From Nocardia sp. NBC_01730 (lineage in GTDB: Bacteria; Actinomycetota; Actinomycetes; Mycobacteriales; Mycobacteriaceae), in the NCBI RefSeq assembly GCF_035920445.1, contig NZ_CP109162.1, positions 6,014,001-6,078,000 on the forward strand: a DNA stretch of 64,000 bases, given 5' to 3'. Of this stretch, positions 9,711 to 18,476 are shown one piece after another. How positions within the stretch are numbered: position 1 is the stretch's first letter; each line of letters starts with the position of its first letter. The position numbers and the translations under genes were made by a program. The notes beneath the pieces are model-generated. The model was not told where the DNA came from, did no database searches, and worked only from the letters and a program-made list of their open reading frames with translations.

Positions 9711-10349
9711 CTACGTGGGTGTGGCGACGAGAAGATGGTGTGGGATCGGCGGATGCGCCAACTGTCGGTGCTCGACAACGCAGCCCGCCTGCTCCAGTGC
9801 GGCGATCACGTCCGACACCGGGCGAAGGGTGAAGCCGTAGGGCGTGAATGGCAGCTTCGCCATCGCGTCCGGATCACCAATCCCGATCACCAGACGGCCG
9901 CCCGGTCGGACCACCCTGGCGAGTTCGGCACAGGCCGCGGTCAGGTCCGCCACGAAGTAGATGGTGTTGACCGTGAGCGCGGCGTCGAGGCTGTCGTCCG
10001 CGAGCGGCAGCGCAGTGAGCGAACCTTCGTCGAGTCGTAGTCGGCCGGAGCCGATTTCGGCCGCGTGGCCGGAGCGGGCGCGGGCCAGCATGTCGTGCGA
10101 GATCTCGACGCCGTGCACCACACCCGTGTCGCCGACGCGCTTCAGCAAGAGCGAAAGCCCTGCGCCGCCACCGAATCCGATATCGGCGGCCGTTCCGCCT
10201 GTTGCGACGACGGCGGCCTCGACCGCGCCCGCGATGGCGCGCTTGTTGCCGCGGTTCAGCACGAACGCGACGCCCTTGCCGAGGACGCCATGCGGGTTAC
10301 CGAGCTGACCAGCGAGGCTGGACAGCAGGCAGGCCCGGACTCCATTCAT
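9711..10349 (-). CDS. Class I SAM-dependent methyltransferase
   Basis: A 212-residue protein with the Rossmann methyltransferase fold: motif I ADIGFGGGAG, an acidic residue in HGVEIS after strand 2, DDSLDAALTVNTIYF and VVRPGGRLVIG (motifs III-IV). These match the UbiE/Methyltransf_11 group. The first 45 residues form a hydrophobic and basic lead (LGKGVAFVLNRGNK) seen in small soluble methyltransferases. Substrate unknown. The gene ends exactly beside the stop of the convergent SDR, with no space for a terminator between them. Confidence 0.85.
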   Translation of the reverse strand: MNGVRACLLSSLAGQLGNPHGVLGKGVAFVLNRGNKRAIAGAVEAAVVATGGTAADIGFGGGAGLSLLLKRVGDTGVVHGVEISHDMLARARSGHAAEIGSGRLRLDEGSLTALPLADDSLDAALTVNTIYFVADLTAACAELARVVRPGGRLVIGIGDPDAMAKLPFTPYGFTLRPVSDVIAALEQAGCVVEHRQLAHPPIPHHLLVATPT

Positions 10350-11899
10350 GCCGCCATCGTATCGATTCGGCCGGTGCTACGCCGGATCGGTCGATTCGGA
10401 TGGATTTTCAGCGTGACAGCTCGGATGTCGTGAGCCGAAGGACGGCCACGATGCGCCTACCTTTGACCATCCTCGCCGCCTGCACGCACGCAGGCCAGGT
10501 CCTCTATGACACGGTCACCGGAATTCTGCGGGTCCGCTGAGATCGGCCGCCCGTGCTTTACGACGGGGCTGCCGATCTCGACGGTGATGCGGAGCCGGGT
10601 GTCGGAATCGATGCGGGACGAACTGATACCGGCAGGTTCACGCTGTGGATGACACTGTGAGCGCTTTCGGGATTGCCGGTCTTCGCCGATCGGTGAACGT
10701 GTCCGGGAAGCCGGCGGTGCAGTCTCGGCCGACGGGCGGTCAGGGCTGTGGATATCTCTGTGTGTGGCTTCGGGATTCAGTGCCGGGGGTCCGCAACAAC
10801 TCTGCGGGGGATTCGGAACTCCGGAGCCTGCTCGCGGCTCTGGTTCTGCGTGTGACCGGCGGGGGAAGTATTCACCGGCTTGGGGATGGGTGTGGATCAA
10901 AATTATTGATGCAACTACGGTTCCTGGGGATGGCCGGGGAGTTGGGGGCTGTGGATATCGCAGGGTCGATCGCGGCATCGTCGATTGATGCGCAAGTGCG
11001 GTGGTTCGTTGTACACAGCGGTGGAGTTCTGTACGTGCACAGCTGTGGACAGTGCCGGACCGGATGAGCGAACGCGTCTGCCGTCGGTCGCTCGAAGCGT
11101 AGGGCGGATGTGAGCGGGAGCACCCCGCCGACAGAGTTGATCGAGGGTTTGTCGGCAGGCCTCCAGCGCGTTGACGGGGTGTGACGTAGGTCTCGTGAAG
11201 CCGTGCTGCGGTGTCGATTTCGCGGGTTCGCCCAGGTTTGAAGGGGCGATGAGGCGAAGATCACACACCTGATTATGGTTGCGGTCGAGGTGCTGACACC
11301 TGCTGTTCAGATGGCTGCGTATGGACCCTTTCGCAGCCGGTTATTCTCGATCTTGACAAGACACAAGCATGGCAACGGCTCGTTTAGCCGAGTGTGCATC
11401 TTGTTTATTGAGCGTTAAACAAACCTTGGGTCGCTTTTATCTGTACGGCACTCAGCAATCGTCATCAACCACAGGTGAACGCGCAGGTGAGCGCGCACAA
11501 CTGCTACCATAGAGTGGTCTATTCCGCCGGTGTAGCTAATGCTCTGGAAAAAGACCGATTCACCCTCTTCGTGCTCGGGGGAGGGGTGTATCGACGGTTT
11601 CATCGGAGAGCCGTTTGCCTGCCCGGGCGGTGGTCGCGGCTAAAGCCTCGGGTTAGCTGGCTATGGGAATTGTGAGGTGCCGCCAGCGTTTGCTGGCCCG
11701 CTGCTTTATACGCTTGACCTCGGCGGGGAGGGTTGCGTAGGGATAACGGTTGTGTAGAGTTGACGGTAACGCTGGCCGCAGCTCGAGCACGACTCGCTGC
11801 GGCCAGCGGAACTCAACCGGGGGGCATCGAAACCGATCCGTGACCTTGTGCTGCTGCCGATTGGCCAACCATCTCCACTCGTGGTGTGCTGGTTGTTCG
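10350..11899. other. 1.5-kb region without a convincing gene, with DnaA-box-like motifs
   Basis: No reading frame here has both a ribosome site and a recognisable protein. Several DnaA-box-like words occur: TGTGGAT at 10747, 10891 and 10950, TTGTACACA at 11009-11017 and TGTGGAC at 11044. Base composition drops toward AT at about 11270-11620. A leftward frame over 11653-11900 contains codon-like sequence (NRYPYATLPAEVKRIK) that may be the tail of a decayed gene. The region may be a deletion scar or an old insertion site. Confidence 0.55.
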
Positions 11900-12895
11900 C
11901 TAGAGATTGCTCGTGGACAAGTGGCCCGGCTCGTCAGTAGGGCCGCCGACCTGTTCCAGGACCACGCTGCGCCCGACCCCGAACACATAGACCAGGAACA
12001 ACGCTTCGGCGGTGAAGCCGATCGCGATTCGGATCGGTGCAGGCAGCGGACTCGGCGTCACGAAACCCTCGATGAAGCCACACACCAGCAACACGCCAAC
12101 CAGCCCGAGCGCCACCGTCGCGGTCGCCCGGCCCTGCCGGGCCACCGCCTCCACCCGGCTCAGCCGACCCGGATCGATCAGTGTCCAACCGAGTTTCAGC
12201 CCGGCACCGCCTGCAACGAAGACCGCAGTCAGCTCCAGTGTGCCGTGCGGCAGGATGAAACCGAAGAACGAATCCAGCCGCCCCGCATCGGCCATCAACC
12301 CCGCGGAGACGCCCAGATTCAGTGCGTTCATGAACAGCAGGTAGGCGGCGGGAAGGATCAACACGCCCGTGAACAAGGCCATCGCCGTCACCCAGGCATT
12401 GTTCGTCCACACCTGTGCGGCGAACGCTCCATGGGGATGCTCCGAGTAGTACGTCTCGAACGCACCACCGGGCGCGGTGAGGTCCGCCGTGTCGTCCGAA
12501 ATGCCGAGAACCGTACGCGCAGAATCGAACCGGTCTACCCAGACGGCCAGGCTCGCCGACACGAGCAGGAACACCGCGGCCACGCCTACCCACCACGGCC
12601 ACGCCCGGTACAGGGCCGCAGGGAAGCGGTGGGTGAAGAAGCGGCCGATCCCCTGCCAGGTGTCCGCTCTCGTCCCGAGCACTCGGCCGCGCGCACGGGT
12701 CAGCAGCGCGCTCAGACCGGCGATCAGCTCCGGGTCAGGGCTGTGCGACTGCAAACGCGCCAGCTGCTGGGAGGTGCGCCGGTAGAGCATGACGAGTTCG
12801 TCTGCCTCCGCGCCGGTCAACTTGTTCCGCTTGGACAGGTAGTCGAGCCGCTCCCACGCCCGCCGGTGCGCCAAGCTGTACGCGTCCACGTCCAT
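11900..12895 (-). CDS. Stage II sporulation protein M (SpoIIM/DUF95) family membrane protein
   Basis: A 331-residue protein with a soluble helical N-terminus (about 100 residues) followed by several transmembrane helices, including the NNAWVTAMALFTGVLIL and FILPHGTLELTAVFVAG segments that mark the SpoIIM/DUF95 family. In mycobacteria (Rv3694c) it sits with RDD, DUF58 and MoxR genes, as here; the cluster is thought to act in envelope assembly. The ATG at 12893-12895 is preceded by GTGGGAGG. Longer frames upstream would run into the divergent RDD gene. The two genes share a 43-bp divergent promoter region. Confidence 0.88.
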   Translation of the reverse strand: MDVDAYSLAHRRAWERLDYLSKRNKLTGAEADELVMLYRRTSQQLARLQSHSPDPELIAGLSALLTRARGRVLGTRADTWQGIGRFFTHRFPAALYRAWPWWVGVAAVFLLVSASLAVWVDRFDSARTVLGISDDTADLTAPGGAFETYYSEHPHGAFAAQVWTNNAWVTAMALFTGVLILPAAYLLFMNALNLGVSAGLMADAGRLDSFFGFILPHGTLELTAVFVAGGAGLKLGWTLIDPGRLSRVEAVARQGRATATVALGLVGVLLVCGFIEGFVTPSPLPAPIRIAIGFTAEALFLVYVFGVGRSVVLEQVGGPTDEPGHLSTSNL

Positions 12896-12938
12896 TCGGT
12901 TGCCTCCCACTACCGCCGGTCGGAAGAATGCTATCGAG

Positions 12939-13724
12939 ATGGCTGAGTTCACAACCGGCGAAGCGGTGGCCTTGGAGCTGCCGATCGCGCGGATCCCCAC
13001 CAGGGCCACCGCGTTTCTGATCGACGTGGTTGTCCAGTTCGCACTCGGCTGCGCCCTCATGTTCCTGATCGCGACGGTACTGCTGCCCACAGGTGTGGAT
13101 TCGGCTTGGCTGGATGTGGCCGTACTGGTCACCATCGTCGGTGTCCTGGTCGGCTACCCGGTGGCCTGTGAGACCACTTCACGTGGGCGGACGCTGGGCA
13201 AGCTGCTGCTCGGACTGCGCGTGGTGCGAGCGGACGGCGGACCCATCGACTTCCGGCACGCGCTCACCCGCGGCCTCGCCGGAGCCGTCGTCGACTTCTG
13301 GATGCTCGGCGGGTTCGGCGCCATCGCGGTGCTCACCTCGATGTGCTCGCCCAACGCGCGGCGCGTCGGCGACGTGCTCGCCGGGACCGTCGTGGTACAC
13401 GCGCAGCGGGCGCTGCCGCCACCCGCGCTCGCGGTCGCGCCGCCGTGGCTGACGGGCTGGAGTGCACAGCTCGACCTGTCCGGGCTGCCGGAGGATCTGG
13501 CGTTGGCGGTGCGGCAGTATCTGACGCGGTTCCGCGCGCTGACCCCCGCCGCACAACACGACTTGGGCACAGCTCTCGTGGCAGAGGTGTGCAGGCGGGT
13601 ACGGGTCGCGCCGCCGCCCGGCTATCCGCCGCTGCAGATTCTCGGCGCGATCGTCGCCGAGCGACAGCGTCGTGTGCTGCCGCCGCCGATGTTCCCGCCG
13701 CCGTTCCCGGTGCGAGCGAGTTAG
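12939..13724 (+). CDS. RDD-family membrane protein
   Basis: A 261-residue protein with an N-terminal RDD domain: the RIPTRATAFLIDVVVQ start, three hydrophobic helices and the DVLAGTVVVH end of the domain. A soluble C-terminal part of about 110 residues follows, with a proline-rich tail. It corresponds to mycobacterial Rv3695, divergent from the SpoIIM-family gene. RDD proteins have been linked to ion exchange, but the role here is unproven. The start MAEFTTGEAVALELP matches relatives. The stop overlaps the end of a leftward reading frame (13721-13904). Confidence 0.85.
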   Translation: MAEFTTGEAVALELPIARIPTRATAFLIDVVVQFALGCALMFLIATVLLPTGVDSAWLDVAVLVTIVGVLVGYPVACETTSRGRTLGKLLLGLRVVRADGGPIDFRHALTRGLAGAVVDFWMLGGFGAIAVLTSMCSPNARRVGDVLAGTVVVHAQRALPPPALAVAPPWLTGWSAQLDLSGLPEDLALAVRQYLTRFRALTPAAQHDLGTALVAEVCRRVRVAPPPGYPPLQILGAIVAERQRRVLPPPMFPPPFPVRAS

Positions 13725-13904
13725 GTGTTCGCAGCGATGTGATCGTCGGTCTCGCGTAAGAATCCGTCCAGTCGTGCTGGCGTGATCCAGGAGGCCCGGA
13801 ACGGATTCCTAGCCAACTGCACCAGCTCATCGGCGCTCGCGCCGGGATGCCCTGGACTATGCCGTCGGAAGGCCGAGAGGGTGTGCGGGTCGACTACATG
13901 GCGC
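13721..13904 (-). pseudogene. Possible gene fragment downstream of the DUF58 gene
   Basis: A frame of about 60 codons reads DPHTLSAFRRHSPG ... SADELVQLARNPFRASW ... LRETDDHIAANT and ends at a TAA overlapping the RDD stop. It looks protein-like but has no ATG or GTG start. It overlaps the last bases of the DUF58 gene in another frame. It could be a truncated C-terminus or a short gene with a rare start. I do not recognise the family. Confidence 0.3.
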
Positions 13905-15189
13905 CGGACTGCTTGAGCTCCAGGTATTCGTCCGCGAGCGCCTCAGGCAGGCGCTCCGGGGGAGCGGCGACGACCGCGATCCCGCGGCGGCGTAGGGATT
14001 CCTGGACCAAGGCGCGTTCGGCGAGCACGGATTCGGCGGTGGCCGCGGCGTAGAGGTCGGCGAGGGTGTCGCGACGGGTCGCGGCCGCGGCGACATCCGG
14101 GTCGGTGACCGAGACGATGAGAACCCGATGACGTTGCGCGAGAACGGGCAATACCGGAAGCAGGTTCTCCTCGACCGCTGCACCGTCCAGAACGGTGAAC
14201 CACACGACCAGGCTGCGGCGGCACGTCCGCTGGATTGCGGCGCGCACCAGCCCGGAGCTGTCGGTATCGACGAGGGCAGGGATGATTCCCGCCATCGCGT
14301 GCATCAGCTTCAGCTGCAAGCCCTTTCCGCGGACACCGCGCACCTCGGCGCGCGGCTGCCGGTCGAAGGCCAGCAGGTCCACCGAGTCGCCCGCGGCGGC
14401 CGCGAGTCCGCCGAGCAGCAGGGCCGCCTCGATGCTCGCGTCCAGGCGGGTGCCCGCACCGACCCGGCCCGCGCTGATCCGCCCGGTATCCAGCAGCATC
14501 AGCATGTGCCGGTTGCGTTCCGGGCGCCAAGTACGAACCAGCACGTCGGTGGCGCGGGCGGTGGCCCGCCAGTCGATGGCCCGCACATCGTCGCCCGCGA
14601 CGTACTCGCGGAACGAGTCGAACTCGGTGCCCTGCCCGCGCAGGTCGGCCACGTTGCGACCTTCGAGATGCTGCAGCCGCTTGACTTTCGAACGAAGCAG
14701 CCGTTCGCTGCGGAACGCGGGCAGCGCGCGCACCCGGGCGGGCACGCTGTGCCTGGTCTGCCTGCCCGCCAGCCCGAACGGGCCGAGCAGCCGCACGGTG
14801 ACCTGGCCCGCGACCCGGTCGCCGCGGTAGGTCGGGCTGAGCGTGGTGCGGAACCGGACCTTGGTGCCCGGCGCAAGATTCACCCGGTGCGTCCGGTTCC
14901 GGGTGTGCACGCTGTCGGGCCAGTCGTCCCACAACGTTCCGCGCAGCACCCGCGCGCCCGTGTTCACCGCGACAATTTCCACCTCGACGGAGCGCCCGAG
15001 CCGCACCACGGTCAGCGGTTCCCTGGACAACGCCAGATCCCGCGCTCGGCCCACCGCGCCGAGATCGAGAAGCAGCGCCGCGGCCAGCGCGCAGGTCAGC
15101 ACGACCACGGACAGCCAGGTCGGCAGGACAAGGGTGACGAACATCGCCGCGACTCCTGCCGCGGCGGCCAGCCGACCGGTGACGACCAC
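13894..15189 (-). CDS. DUF58-domain protein
   Basis: A 431-residue protein with two N-terminal transmembrane helices (about residues 8-50), a beta-rich stretch and the DUF58 domain with a degenerate von Willebrand A fold. The diagnostic segment FDSFREYVAGDDVRAIDW and the MLMLLDTGR strand are present. DUF58 proteins accompany MoxR ATPases and are thought to be their partners in assembling membrane complexes. The GTG at 15187-15189 lies three bases after the moxR stop. Upstream frame extensions overlap moxR and are not used. Equivalent to Rv3693 in mycobacteria. Confidence 0.88.
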   Translation of the reverse strand: MVVTGRLAAAAGVAAMFVTLVLPTWLSVVVLTCALAAALLLDLGAVGRARDLALSREPLTVVRLGRSVEVEIVAVNTGARVLRGTLWDDWPDSVHTRNRTHRVNLAPGTKVRFRTTLSPTYRGDRVAGQVTVRLLGPFGLAGRQTRHSVPARVRALPAFRSERLLRSKVKRLQHLEGRNVADLRGQGTEFDSFREYVAGDDVRAIDWRATARATDVLVRTWRPERNRHMLMLLDTGRISAGRVGAGTRLDASIEAALLLGGLAAAAGDSVDLLAFDRQPRAEVRGVRGKGLQLKLMHAMAGIIPALVDTDSSGLVRAAIQRTCRRSLVVWFTVLDGAAVEENLLPVLPVLAQRHRVLIVSVTDPDVAAAATRRDTLADLYAAATAESVLAERALVQESLRRRGIAVVAAPPERLPEALADEYLELKQSGAM

Positions 15190-15191
15190 GG

Positions 15192-16175
<984 letters not shown>

Positions 16176-16242
16176 CCGACCTCCTGTGTTCTGCGGGTAT
16201 TCCCGCACCCCGTCGGTCGAATGAGCACTGCGCGAGTGTGTC

Positions 16243-17322
16243 TCATCCGACCTCCGATTCGATCCGTTCGAGTTGGGTGGCGACTATCCGCAGGGTTCCC
16301 GTATCCGGCACCGGGCCGAACAGGGCTGCGGCGATGTGGTTGGGGTCGGCCCCGGTGCGCGCGGCGATGACGCCGACGATTCGGTCCGGTGGGGTGTCAG
16401 CGGTGACACCGAGCGGTGTCCGGATGCGACGCAGGGTGGCCGCGCGCAGTTTCGCGGCGACGTGGTCATGGTCCTTCGATCGCCGATACAACGTGGCCTG
16501 CCCGGCGAGCAGCTCGTTTGCCGCGACCTCGACCGGGCGCGGTTCGCGTACCAGTACGCCCCGCCGACGTGCCCGCCACCACACCACCAATGCGGCGGCG
16601 ATGAGGAACTGCAAGCCGCCGAAGAAGACCGGTGCGGGCAGCCGCTCCCAGATCGGGTCGTCACCCACGCCGAAGCCGGGGCCGTCGTACGAGCCGTCCG
16701 GCGGAACGTCCGGCAGGTCCGGGGGACCCTTCGGTGGTGGCGGGGCCGTCGGCGCCTCACAGGACTGCAGCGCGCCGTAGAGCAGCAGCAGCAGTGCGGC
16801 CGTCGCGGCCAAGCCTGCCCAGAATCTGGGGTCGCGCAATAGATTCGGTAGCGGCGGCAGTCGGCGCTTGTTCCGCGGCGCATGTTTCACCGCGTCGATC
16901 TCGGGGGGTGCCGGTGCGGGCGGCGGCGCGGCCGCGGAGAACCGGTCAGCGTATTCGAGCCTGCGATACTCGTCTTCGGTGGCCCGGCGTCCGCCGTAGA
17001 CCACCTCGTCGAAACTGTATGCGGCGGGGTGTAATTCGGTGGCGACCGCGAGCGGCAGCGCGGTTGTCACGTCGTCGGCGGTCTCTCGCGCTGTTCGCGA
17101 GCGCCGCACTTCCAGCATGCCGCGCTGTTCGAGGCCGCGCAGCACCGCGCGGAAGCGTTCACGCAGCGCGCTGTCGAAATCGCGGCGCTGTGCTGCCGAT
17201 TCCGCGGCGGCCCGATGGTCGGCGGCGGCGCCGAGCCGAGGGGTGCCGGGTGCCTGGTCATTCGTGGCATCGGTGCCCTTGGTCAGCGCGACCTGCCGCT
17301 CCGCGTCCGCGCGTTCGCTCAT
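16243..17322 (-). CDS. DUF4129 N-terminus joined to DUF4350-protein C-terminus
   Basis: A 359-residue protein. Residues about 40-120 resemble DUF4129 (RERFRAVLRGLEQRGMLEVRRSRTARE). Two transmembrane helices follow (near LAATAALLLLLYGAL and FGGLQFLIAAALVVWW) around a short proline-rich loop. The last 110 residues (RRSKDHDHVAAKLRAATLRR) match the C-terminal part of DUF4350 proteins. The soluble GATase-like DUF4350 domain that normally sits between the helices is absent. Mycobacteria have two genes here (Rv3690, Rv3691), so this looks like a fusion with internal loss. The start at 17322 follows GAGGTGGAG. Role probably structural, in the MoxR cluster. Confidence 0.75.
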   Translation of the reverse strand: MSERADAERQVALTKGTDATNDQAPGTPRLGAAADHRAAAESAAQRRDFDSALRERFRAVLRGLEQRGMLEVRRSRTARETADDVTTALPLAVATELHPAAYSFDEVVYGGRRATEDEYRRLEYADRFSAAAPPPAPAPPEIDAVKHAPRNKRRLPPLPNLLRDPRFWAGLAATAALLLLLYGALQSCEAPTAPPPPKGPPDLPDVPPDGSYDGPGFGVGDDPIWERLPAPVFFGGLQFLIAAALVVWWRARRRGVLVREPRPVEVAANELLAGQATLYRRSKDHDHVAAKLRAATLRRIRTPLGVTADTPPDRIVGVIAARTGADPNHIAAALFGPVPDTGTLRIVATQLERIESEVG

Positions 17323-17406
17323 GACTCCACCTCGCTGGCGCTCGGCTCCGCCATGACCGAGCGATGCTCGGCTGCGCCTATGAGCGTTGCGCGATTGTCT
17401 CTCATC
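17323..17406 (-). repeat. Intercistronic repeat element, copy 1
   Basis: The segment 17330-17361 matches 37642-37673 at 29 of 32 bases; both lie just upstream of a leftward start codon and supply its ribosome-site region. A small hairpin (CCGAG/CTCGG) lies next to it in both copies. The adjoining part 17380-17406 resembles 16221-16247 (23 of 27); both contain the stop codon of the preceding gene. Confidence 0.6.
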
Positions 17407-18274
17407 GCGCCTCCTGACCGGGGATGCGGATGTCCAATCCTTCCCTGCGGCAGCGGCGATCGATGTAGCACACCACGCGCGAAGATGCCTCGACCACCTC
17501 GCCGAACGCGGTGAGCAGCAGCACGGCACCGGTGCTCAGCACGATCACCGGCCACTGATGGGTGCCGGAGAAGTCCGTGAGGAACCACGGGATGCCCAGC
17601 AGCGGAACCGCGAGCAGCCCGAACAAGGCACGCTGGGTTGTCCACAGTCCCGCCGTCGGCCAATCCGCTCCCTCGACAAGCAGCCTGGAACGAGCGACGG
17701 CCTCGCGGTGCGAGGTGCGCTCCACGAACAGCACCGGGACCGCGGCCCAGCGGCGCGCCCGCAGCCAGCCGAGCCAGAGCAACGCCAGCGGCAGCGTGAC
17801 GATCAGGACGCCGCACACCGCGATCACGCCGACACCCACCAGCGTGAACAGCACCTGGAACTTCAGAAGCGATCCGAACGCCGCACCGAACCGGCCCAGC
17901 GCGGTGCGCCAGCCGATCGGCCTCCCAGTCATGGTCGCCAGGCCGATCGCCACCGTTGTCCCGCGCAGCACGAACCGCAGCAGCCACGCACAGACAGCCG
18001 TCGACAGGATCGCCGCCCATGCGGTGCCCGCGTCCGAGCCGTCGGTCAGCGCCGAGCCACCCGCGGTCACCGCGACGACAACGGCCTCGGCGGCGAGCAG
18101 GCCCGCCACGCTCAACCCGGCCAGGGCGCGGATGTTCGCCTGGATCAGCGCGAACGGCACATCTAGCAGTTCGCGGAAGGTCAGCGGTCGGATCGGCACC
18201 GTCGTTTCAGAGGACCCTGGTACCGGATCTTTTCCCGCCCCGACGGCACCGGCCGGGTCGGCGGCTGGTCGCAC
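17402..18274 (-). CDS. Polytopic membrane protein of the MoxR/DUF58 cluster (Rv3689-like)
   Basis: A 290-residue protein starting with a short soluble N-terminus (MRPAADPAGAVGAGKD) and then about six hydrophobic helices. It ends with a short cytoplasmic tail. The segment RPLTFRELLDVPFALIQANI and the RLLVEGADWP region fit the glycerophosphoryl-diester-phosphodiesterase membrane-domain type found beside MoxR genes in actinobacteria; there is no catalytic GDPD domain. The GTG start at 18272-18274 has TTAGACT six bases upstream, suggesting a leaderless transcript. It is probably the first gene of the leftward cluster ending with the DUF58 gene. Confidence 0.75.
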   Translation of the reverse strand: MRPAADPAGAVGAGKDPVPGSSETTVPIRPLTFRELLDVPFALIQANIRALAGLSVAGLLAAEAVVVAVTAGGSALTDGSDAGTAWAAILSTAVCAWLLRFVLRGTTVAIGLATMTGRPIGWRTALGRFGAAFGSLLKFQVLFTLVGVGVIAVCGVLIVTLPLALLWLGWLRARRWAAVPVLFVERTSHREAVARSRLLVEGADWPTAGLWTTQRALFGLLAVPLLGIPWFLTDFSGTHQWPVIVLSTGAVLLLTAFGEVVEASSRVVCYIDRRCRREGLDIRIPGQEAR

Positions 18275-18290
18275 GGGCCGAGTCTAACCG

Positions 18291-18470
18291 TCAGCGCTCG
18301 AGCAGGCGGTCCACAACGTGCCGGTAGCGGGTCGGGTCGATCGGCGGCAGGCCGAGCAGCGCGCGCAGGTATACGCCGTCGCCGACCAGTTGGATGATGT
18401 CGGCCGGACCAGGTCGGTGACCTCGGCGTCCAGGCCGTCGGACCAGGAGTTCATCATCTCGACCCCTAAG
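18291..18470 (-). pseudogene. C-terminal relic of a TetR-family regulator
   Basis: Reading leftward, NSWSDGLDAEVTDLVR is followed, after a one-base shift, by ADIIQLVGDGVYLRALLG and PPIDPTRYRHVVDRLLER, ending at a TGA (18291-18293). This resembles the C-terminal helices of TetR regulators. No DNA-binding N-terminus is present, because the DUF4407 gene occupies the upstream position. It is a truncated and frameshifted remnant. Confidence 0.65.
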
Positions 18471-18476
18471 AGCGGG

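Noticed and set aside
10645..11067. A 140-codon frame in the gene-poor region
   Set aside because: No ribosome site and no homology, and its composition is unlike neighbouring genes. The underlying words look more like DnaA boxes.
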